Part shown: piece after piece, positions 7,701 through 13,059 of the stretch | Numbering within the stretch: position 1 is the stretch's first letter | How the letters are laid out: the number at the start of each line of letters is the position of its first letter | Source of the DNA: DASWRT01 sp036403035 | GTDB taxonomy: Bacteria > Pseudomonadota > Alphaproteobacteria > ATCC43930 > CGMCC-115725 | Direction: 5' to 3' | DNA length: 22,285 nt | Assembly: GCA_036403035.1 (NCBI GenBank) | Contig: DASWRT010000251.1 | Location: forward strand, 1 to 22,285 | Position numbers and translations under genes: made by a program | The notes under the pieces: model-generated | Database searches by the model: none | Told to the model about the DNA's origin: nothing | Seen by the model: the letters and a program-made list of their open reading frames with translations, nothing else

Positions 7701-7729
7701 GCTATAGTTGGTTTGAGCAGCGTTCTTAA
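7701..7729 (-). promoter_or_regulatory. Candidate sigma-70-like promoter of pobA
   Basis: On the minus strand TTAAGA (7729-7724), a 17-base spacer and TATAGC (7706-7701) lie about 33 bases ahead of the pobA ATG. Each hexamer matches consensus at four of six positions, so the support is weak. The -35 hexamer coincides with the degenerate end of repeat copy B. Confidence 0.25.
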
Positions 7730-7843
7730 TTGTCGGGGCGTCGCTTGCCCCGCCTCTCGCCGCAGCGTAGCTGCGGCTGGCGATAGGCGGAACAAGGTTC
7801 CGCCGAGAGCCCGCGGGCGGCCCAAGGGCCGCCCCTACGTTAG
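7726..7843. repeat. Structured repeat element, copy B (inverted relative to copy A)
   Basis: This 118-bp element sits between the pcaB stop and pobA. Read on the minus strand it parallels copy A: terminal CTAACGTAGGGGC (plus-strand 7831-7843), hairpin GGGCGGCCC/GGGCCGCCC (7815-7834), hairpin GGCGGAAC/GTTCCGCC (7786-7804), and hairpin CCGCAGC/GCTGCGG (7760-7776). The CTCTCG/CGAGAG enclosing helix is also conserved. The fourth hairpin and the far terminal repeat (TTAATTGTCGGGGC, 7726-7739) are degenerate. Compared with copy A, stems change in compensating pairs while loops change freely. Confidence 0.85.
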
Positions 7844-7863
7844 ACAGTATGTGATGCTGGCCT

Positions 7864-9243
7864 TTATGACGGTCCCGCCTCGTCCGTCATCCTCCGGAAA
7901 CGCCCGACCACCCTGTCCACAACCTCGACCGCTTCGCCCAGATAGCTCGCAGGATCGGTAATCCGCCTCAGCGTCGCCGCATCGAGACGGGCATTGACGG
8001 CCGGATCCTCGGCGAGCACGTCGGCCAGCGTCCGGCGCTGCTCGATCGCCTTGTCGGCGGCGTGCTGCAAGGCGTGGTGCGCGGCGGCGCGGCCGATCTC
8101 GCCGGCCAGCGCCATCATCACCGCCTCCGACATGATGAGCCCGCCGGTGGCGTCAAGGTTGCGCCGCATCCGCTCGGCATCGACCGTCATGCCCCGCGCG
8201 ATCGACGCCGCATGGGCGAGCGCGCCGGAGGTCAGCACGAAGATCTGCGGCAGGGCGAGCTGTTCGCTCTGCCATGGGCCGGTCGAGCGCTCCTGGTCCT
8301 GCGCCGCCATCGCGCCGAGCAGCAGCGGTACGAGCGCGTGGACGCCGCGCGCCGCCGCGAGCACGTACTCGCTGGCGATCGGGTTGCGCTTCTGCGGCAT
8401 CGTGCTCGATCCGCCGCGCCCGGCCTCATGCGGCTCGAACGCCTCGCCGACTTCGGTCTGCATCAGCAGCATGATGTCGGTCGCGACCTTGCCGAGGCTT
8501 CCGCAGACGAGGCCGAGGAAGCAGCCCGTTTCGGCGATCGTGTCGCGGCTGACGTGCCACGGCGCATCGGGAACGGCGAGGCCGAGTTCCTCCGCCAGCG
8601 CCGTCGCGACCGCCCGCCCCTTTTCCGCGCCGAGCGAGGCGAGCGTACCAACGGCGCCGCCGAACTGCACGCGCAGCACGCGCGGCCGCAGCTCGCGGAG
8701 GCGCGTGAGATGGTCGAGGAGCGGCGCGAGCCAGACCGCGCACTTGTACCCGAACGTCACCGGCAGCGCGTGCTGGAGGTGCGTCCGCCCGGCCATGACC
8801 GTCGTCCGGTGCGCCTCCGCCTTTTCGGCGAGCCCGGACGCCACCGCCATCAGGCCGGCCTCGACCAGCTCCAGCCCGCGCCGGATCTGGAGCACCAGCG
8901 CCGTGTCGAGAATGTCCTGCGTCGTGGCGCCCCAATGGACGTACTTCGCCGCGTCGCCGCCGGCCGCGCGACCAAGTTGCTTGGTCAGCGCCACGACGGG
9001 ATATCCGACGACCCGCGTGCTCGCGGCCAGCTCGCCGACATCGAGCCGGTCGGCCGAGGCTGCCGCCGTGATCGCGGCGGCGGCTTCAGCCGGGACGATG
9101 TCGAGGCGCGCCTCGACGCGGGCGAGCGCCGCTTCAACGTCGAGCATGCATTGCAGGCGCTGCCGGTCGGAGAACAGCGCCCGCATCTCCGGCGTGCCGA
9201 ACAGGTCGCCGAAGATCTCCGAATCCGCCGGGTTGACCGTCAC
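7864..9243 (-). CDS. pcaB: 3-carboxy-cis,cis-muconate cycloisomerase
   Basis: PcaB cyclises 3-carboxy-cis,cis-muconate to 4-carboxymuconolactone, the step after ring cleavage by PcaGH. The 459-residue protein is a full-length member of the fumarase/aspartase superfamily. It shows the three conserved regions: H-W-G-A-T-T-Q-D (103-110), G-R-T-H-L-Q-H-A-L-P-V-T-F-G (152-165), and the signature S-S-T-M-P-Q-K-R-N-P (279-288) on the catalytic loop. The start is GTG 9243, with AGGAAAGGG eight to sixteen bases upstream, in the 21-base gap after pcaG. Pathway placement is secured by neighbours pcaG, pcaH and pcaDC, which separates it from adenylosuccinate lyase and argininosuccinate lyase relatives. 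Confidence 0.95.
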   Translation of the reverse strand: MTVNPADSEIFGDLFGTPEMRALFSDRQRLQCMLDVEAALARVEARLDIVPAEAAAAITAAASADRLDVGELAASTRVVGYPVVALTKQLGRAAGGDAAKYVHWGATTQDILDTALVLQIRRGLELVEAGLMAVASGLAEKAEAHRTTVMAGRTHLQHALPVTFGYKCAVWLAPLLDHLTRLRELRPRVLRVQFGGAVGTLASLGAEKGRAVATALAEELGLAVPDAPWHVSRDTIAETGCFLGLVCGSLGKVATDIMLLMQTEVGEAFEPHEAGRGGSSTMPQKRNPIASEYVLAAARGVHALVPLLLGAMAAQDQERSTGPWQSEQLALPQIFVLTSGALAHAASIARGMTVDAERMRRNLDATGGLIMSEAVMMALAGEIGRAAAHHALQHAADKAIEQRRTLADVLAEDPAVNARLDAATLRRITDPASYLGEAVEVVDRVVGRFRRMTDEAGPS

Positions 9244-9264
9244 GCCGCGCCCTTTCCTGCCGGG

Positions 9265-9882
9265 TCAGAGATCGAAGAACGCCGTCTCGTTTTCGCCTTG
9301 AAGAACGATGTCGAAACGGTAGGTCGGCGGCGCGCCCGGCTTGTCGCCGCCGCCGCCGCTGCGCCTCGCAGCGATCAGCGTTTTACGGACCGCAAGGTCC
9401 TCTATCGAGTTCAACACCGGATCGGTTGCGTTCGCCGCTTCCTCGTCCTCGAAATAGATCCGCGTGACCAACCGCTTCAGCAGGCCGCGTGCGAAGATCG
9501 AGACGAGGATATGCGGCGCCTGGAGAGCATTGCCGCGCCCCGGCACCTGCCCCGGCCGGACCGTCGTGATCCCGTACACGCCGTCCTCGCCGGTCGGCGC
9601 CCGGCCGAAACCGCGGAAGTTCGGGTCGAGCGGCTTGTCTTCCCGGTCGTCCTCGGGATGCGCGTATCGCCCGGCCGCGTTCGCCTGCCAGACCTCGACG
9701 AAGGCGTCCCTGACCGGCGCGCCGTCGCCGTCGACGATGCGCCCCTCGATGCGGATCGTCTCGCCCTTGGCCGCGCCGCCCTCGGTCAGGTCGGCCCATT
9801 CCGGCCGGTTGAGCGCGAAGGCGAAGAAGGGGCCGACCGTCTGCGACGCGGTCGGGATCGGCTTGTCCGACTCTCGGGCCAT
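9265..9882 (-). CDS. pcaG: Protocatechuate 3,4-dioxygenase alpha subunit
   Basis: PcaG is the non-iron alpha subunit of the protocatechuate 3,4-dioxygenase, which cleaves protocatechuate between its hydroxyls. The 205-residue protein starts with T-A-S-Q-T-V-G-P-F-F-A-F, typical of PcaG, and has the intradiol-family barrel: G-R-I-V-D-G-D-G-A-P-V, F-V-E-V-W-Q-A-N-A-A-G-R-Y, D-P-N-F-R-G-F-G-R, and L-V-T-R-I-Y-F-E-D-E. The region matching the beta-subunit His ligands reads A-P-H-I-L-V-S-I-F, with only one His, as expected for alpha. The ATG at 9882 lies a single base after the pcaH TGA, so translation is probably coupled. The frame is open further upstream, but that part overlaps pcaH and is ignored. 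Confidence 0.95.
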   Translation of the reverse strand: MARESDKPIPTASQTVGPFFAFALNRPEWADLTEGGAAKGETIRIEGRIVDGDGAPVRDAFVEVWQANAAGRYAHPEDDREDKPLDPNFRGFGRAPTGEDGVYGITTVRPGQVPGRGNALQAPHILVSIFARGLLKRLVTRIYFEDEEAANATDPVLNSIEDLAVRKTLIAARRSGGGGDKPGAPPTYRFDIVLQGENETAFFDL

Positions 9883-9883
9883 C

Positions 9884-10603
9884 TCAGCCGTTCCCCTCGA
9901 ACGGCGTTGCGGAGCGGCCGCGCAGCACGATGTCGAAGCGGTAGCCCAGCGCGTACTCGGCCTCGCTGAGGTTCGGGTCATAGGCCGAGATCAGCCGGTC
10001 GCGGGCGGCCTCGTCGGCGGTGCTCTGGAAGATCGGATCGAGCGCCAGCAGCGGGTCGCCGGGGAAATACATCTGCGTCACCAGCCGCGTCGCGAAGGCC
10101 GGGCCGAACACCGAGAAATGTATATGCGCCGGACGCCAGGCGTTATGCGTGTTCCGCCAAGGGTAGGCGCCCGGCTTGATCGTCAGGAAGCGATACTCGC
10201 CCTGTGCATTGGTGACGACCTGCCCGACGCCGGTGAAGTTCGGGTCGAGCGGCGCGTCATGCTGGTCCCATTCATGGACGTATCGGCCGGCCGAGTTGCA
10301 CTGCCACAGCTCCAGCAGCGTGTTCGCGACCGGGCGTCCGTCCTCATCGAGGACACGGCCGGCGACGATGATCCGCTCGCCCAAGGGCTCGCCCTTGTGC
10401 TGATGCGTCAGGTCGACGAGGTCCGGGCCGGCCCAGCCGCCGCCGCTGAAGGTCGGCCCGGTCACTTCCGAAATCGTCTGGTCGAGCCGGATCAGCGGAC
10501 GCTTCGGCGTCCGCTTCACGGTGCTGCCGTACCCGGGATAGAGGTAAGGCGGCTGCCGGTCGTCGCGCGGATGTGCATAGGGTTGCGGCGACGTCGTGGT
10601 CAT
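9884..10603 (-). CDS. pcaH: Protocatechuate 3,4-dioxygenase beta subunit
   Basis: PcaH carries the catalytic non-heme Fe(III). The 239-residue protein places all four iron ligands at the same numbers as the Pseudomonas putida beta subunit: Y108 (S-A-G-R-Y-V-H-E-W), Y147 (K-P-G-A-Y-P-W-R-N), H160 and H162 (R-P-A-H-I-H-F-S-V-F-G). The N-terminus (Y-A-H-P-R-D-D-R-Q-P-P-Y-L-Y-P-G-Y) is also a PcaH hallmark. The product, 3-carboxymuconate, goes to PcaB. The ATG at 10603 overlaps the pcaDC stop (ATGA), and GGAGGG inside the end of pcaDC lies upstream. The pcaH-pcaG order is the usual one. Confidence 0.97.
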   Translation of the reverse strand: MTTTSPQPYAHPRDDRQPPYLYPGYGSTVKRTPKRPLIRLDQTISEVTGPTFSGGGWAGPDLVDLTHQHKGEPLGERIIVAGRVLDEDGRPVANTLLELWQCNSAGRYVHEWDQHDAPLDPNFTGVGQVVTNAQGEYRFLTIKPGAYPWRNTHNAWRPAHIHFSVFGPAFATRLVTQMYFPGDPLLALDPIFQSTADEAARDRLISAYDPNLSEAEYALGYRFDIVLRGRSATPFEGNG

Positions 10604-11811
10604 CGGGCGCGGCCCTCCTCCCTGTCCATTTCCTCGTATACTTCGCGGACGAGCCTGAACGCGGTGTTGGCCGCGGGGACGCCGGCATAGATCGCGGCCT
10701 GGAGCAGGATCTCCTTGACCTCGTCCCGCGACACGCCGGTGTTGCGCGTCGCGCGGATATGCAGTTTCAGCTCGTCCTCGTGGCCGAGCGCCGCCATGAA
10801 GGCGATCGTCAGCATGCTCCGCGTCTTCCGGTCGAGCCCCGGCCGGGACCAGATCTCTCCCCAGGCCTGACGGGTGATGAAGGTCTGAAAGTCGCGGTCG
10901 AAATCGGTCGCGCGCTGGCGGGACCGCTCGACATGCGCCGCGCCAAGCACGGCGGTGCGGACGGCGAGGCCACGGTCGTACAACCCGGCGTCGCCCCGTT
11001 CCGTGGACGCCTTCAAGGGGGCGGCAAGGAAGTCGCCGAGGAGCGCGTTGAGCCGGTCCGGCTGCTCGATCGTCGGAATGTGGCCGGCGTCCTCGATCAC
11101 CTCCAACCGCGCGCCCTGGATCGCCTGGGCGAGCGCCTGCGCCGAGGCCGGCGGCGTGGAGGCGTCCTGGTCGCCGACGATCACCAGCGTCGGACAGCGG
11201 ATTTGTGCGTCCTCCTCGGCGAGATCCTCCTCGTCGCGAATCGCGAGGCAGCAGCCGATGTAGCCGTCGACGGGCGTCCGCGTCAGCATGTTGGCGCAGC
11301 CCTGCGCCTCGTCCCGCTGCTCCGTCAGGAACTGCGGCGTGAACCAACGCGCGAGCACCGCGTCGGTGATGCTTGCCAGCCCGTTCGCCTTGATCGCGGC
11401 GATCCGCTGATCCCAGATCTCGGGCGGGCCGATGCGGTTCGCCGTGTCGCACAGGACCAGCGAGCGGACACGCTCCGGCGCCTTCGCGGCGAGCTTCTGC
11501 CCAATCATGCCGCCGATCGAGAGGCCGCAGAAATGAACGCTGCCGATGTCGAGCGCGTCGATCAGCGCGAGCGCGTCGTCGGCGAGGATGTCGATCGTGT
11601 AGAGGTCCGGATCGGCCGGCGGACAGTCGGTAAGGCCATGTCCGCGCATGTCGTAGCGGAGCAGGCGGTATCGGCCCGACAGGAACGCCGCCTGCCGGTC
11701 CCAGACATGAAAGTTCGTACCGAGCGAGTTCGCGAACATCACGACCGGCGCCCCGGCCGGTCCGGTCAACTCGTAGTGGACGGTGAGATCGCCGGCGACG
11801 ATGAACGGCAC
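10600..11811 (-). CDS. pcaL: Fused 3-oxoadipate enol-lactonase / 4-carboxymuconolactone decarboxylase
   Basis: One 403-residue protein joins two pathway enzymes (PcaD-PcaC, called PcaL in fused form). Residues about 1-262 form an alpha/beta hydrolase with nucleophile S98 in G-L-S-I-G-G, D216 in G-D-Q-D-A-S-T and H244 in D-A-G-H-I-P; this part hydrolyses 3-oxoadipate enol-lactone. After a short linker, residues about 272-395 form the carboxymuconolactone decarboxylase domain, with W-S-R-P-G-L-D-R-K-T-R-S, L-H-I-R-A-T-R-N-T-G-V and Y-A-G-V-P-A-A-N-T-A-F. The two steps are consecutive, though in reverse order to the domains. The start is GTG 11811, with AGAGGGAG about nine bases ahead. It is the first gene of the pca operon, and its stop overlaps pcaH. 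Confidence 0.95.
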   Translation of the reverse strand: MPFIVAGDLTVHYELTGPAGAPVVMFANSLGTNFHVWDRQAAFLSGRYRLLRYDMRGHGLTDCPPADPDLYTIDILADDALALIDALDIGSVHFCGLSIGGMIGQKLAAKAPERVRSLVLCDTANRIGPPEIWDQRIAAIKANGLASITDAVLARWFTPQFLTEQRDEAQGCANMLTRTPVDGYIGCCLAIRDEEDLAEEDAQIRCPTLVIVGDQDASTPPASAQALAQAIQGARLEVIEDAGHIPTIEQPDRLNALLGDFLAAPLKASTERGDAGLYDRGLAVRTAVLGAAHVERSRQRATDFDRDFQTFITRQAWGEIWSRPGLDRKTRSMLTIAFMAALGHEDELKLHIRATRNTGVSRDEVKEILLQAAIYAGVPAANTAFRLVREVYEEMDREEGRAR

Positions 11812-12405
11812 GGATCAACTCCCTCTGGCAAGCGGGCAAATCGCCGGATTCGGCGCGCGGGACGCCGCGGCGGCAGGATTCAGACATACCCGGATCATCC
11901 CCTATCCTCCCCTGGACGGACGGCCGTCGTAACTGCGGCTGGTCACCGTCATATTGCCACCATGCTCCGGACCGATCCCGCCTATCAAGGGCGGTGACCG
12001 GCCACAGCACTCAATAGCCGCGCCCGAAGAAGCCGATATACGGCGCTGAGACAGCACCGGGGAGGGTGTTGCGATGCGCGCTCGCGGGATTCCGCCGGAG
12101 AGGCTCGCGTCCTGCTCGTCCGACCCGCACGATAAGCAGCATGGTTCATGCGGCGACGAAACAGGGCGACATAGGACGACCGAATAGCCGGGCAAGTCTA
12201 TTCTGTTCCTCATTACAAAGAATTTAGTATTGATCTTTGTTACTTTGATTGGCTGAAGAAAAAAGCCAGAAAACCGGCCCACTGAAAGCCACTGTCTCGG
12301 AAGGCGATCGGAACGCTCGACGCACATTCCCTGTTTTCAGGACGCCGCGCACCGGTGCCTGACAGACAGGGCCGCCGGCGCGACCTTTCAGTGCCGAGCC
12401 GAGCC
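11812..12405. other. Divergent intergenic region between pca and act operons
   Basis: About 590 bases separate the pca operon (leftward) from the act operon (rightward) and must hold both sets of control sites. Visible items: a perfect palindrome GACGGCCGTC (11919-11928); a pair GGTCACCG (from about 11941) and CGGTGACC (from about 11992) in inverted orientation; a small ORF with a strong ribosome site at 12074-12187; and an AT-rich island at about 12195-12275 with the inverted repeat ACAAAG (12215-12220)/CTTTGT (12235-12240). I could not assign convincing -35/-10 elements or a recognisable PcaQ- or IclR-type operator. The AT-rich island is the most likely promoter location. Confidence 0.5.
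12074..12187 (+). CDS. Possible 37-residue small ORF in the act leader
   Basis: ATG 12074 follows GGGGAGGG (12059-12066) at a seven-base spacing, one of the best ribosome sites in the window, and opens a 37-codon frame ending TAG 12185-12187. The peptide is polar and charged (M-R-A-R-G-I-P-P-E-R-L-A-S-C-S-S) with two cysteines and no recognisable family. It could be a chance frame; only the ribosome site argues for it. Confidence 0.2.
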   Translation: MRARGIPPERLASCSSDPHDKQHGSCGDETGRHRTTE

Positions 12406-13059
12406 TTGCCAGCGATCTTCGGGCCAAGCGCCAACCTCATCGCCAAGACCGTGCTGTGCGCCGCCGCCGTCGGCGCCGTCGCGCTGGTCGGCGCCGGCTG
12501 GGCGCTGCCGCAGATCGAGTACTACACCGAGGTCGGCTTCGTGCAGCCGCAGCCGGTGCCGTTCAGCCACGAGCACCACGTCGCCGGACTCGGGATCGAC
12601 TGCCGCTACTGCCACACCTCCGTCGAGGTCTCGGCGACTGCCGGGCTGCCGGCGACGCACATCTGCATGACCTGCCACTCGCAGATCTGGACCAATGCCG
12701 AGATGCTGGCGCCGGTGCGGCAAAGCCTCGCCGAGGGCATTCCGATCCGCTGGAACCGGGTGAACGCGGTCCCCGACTACGTGTTCTTCAACCACAGCAT
12801 CCACGTGGCGAAGGGCGTCGGCTGCACGACCTGCCATGGGCCGATCGACAAGATGCCTCTGGTGTGGAAGGGAGCGAGCTTGCAGATGGGCTGGTGCCTC
12901 GATTGTCACCGTAACCCGGCGCCCAACCTGCGACCCCATGAGGAGGTGTTCAATCCGGAGTGGAAGCGGACCCCGGACACGCCGTCCGGCGAACAGCTTC
13001 TCGCCCAGTACAAGATCCACCCGGAACCCCTCACCGACTGCTCGGTCTGCCACCGGTGA
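12406..13059 (+). CDS. actA: Alternative Complex III pentaheme cytochrome c, ActA
   Basis: ActA is the periplasmic, membrane-anchored multiheme subunit of ACIII, a quinol:cytochrome c/HiPIP oxidoreductase that replaces the bc1 complex. The 217-residue product has one N-terminal membrane segment (about 14-34) and five C-x-x-C-H haem sites at C66, C87, C140, C164 and C212, with the family stretch P-V-P-F-S-H-E-H-H-V-A-G-L-G-I-D-C-R-Y-C-H. I chose TTG 12406 because the sequence P-A-I-F-G-P-S-A-N right after it matches the usual ActA N-terminus. GTG 12391 and GTG 12355 are in-frame alternatives, and 12355 has AGGA about twelve bases upstream. The stop overlaps the actB GTG (GTGA). It is first in the respiratory operon. 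Confidence 0.92.
   Translation: MPAIFGPSANLIAKTVLCAAAVGAVALVGAGWALPQIEYYTEVGFVQPQPVPFSHEHHVAGLGIDCRYCHTSVEVSATAGLPATHICMTCHSQIWTNAEMLAPVRQSLAEGIPIRWNRVNAVPDYVFFNHSIHVAKGVGCTTCHGPIDKMPLVWKGASLQMGWCLDCHRNPAPNLRPHEEVFNPEWKRTPDTPSGEQLLAQYKIHPEPLTDCSVCHR

Noticed and set aside
11902..12327. Minus-strand open frame in the pca-act intergenic region
   Set aside because: It has no ribosome site, no recognisable motif and mixed low-quality composition; it crosses the AT-rich island.
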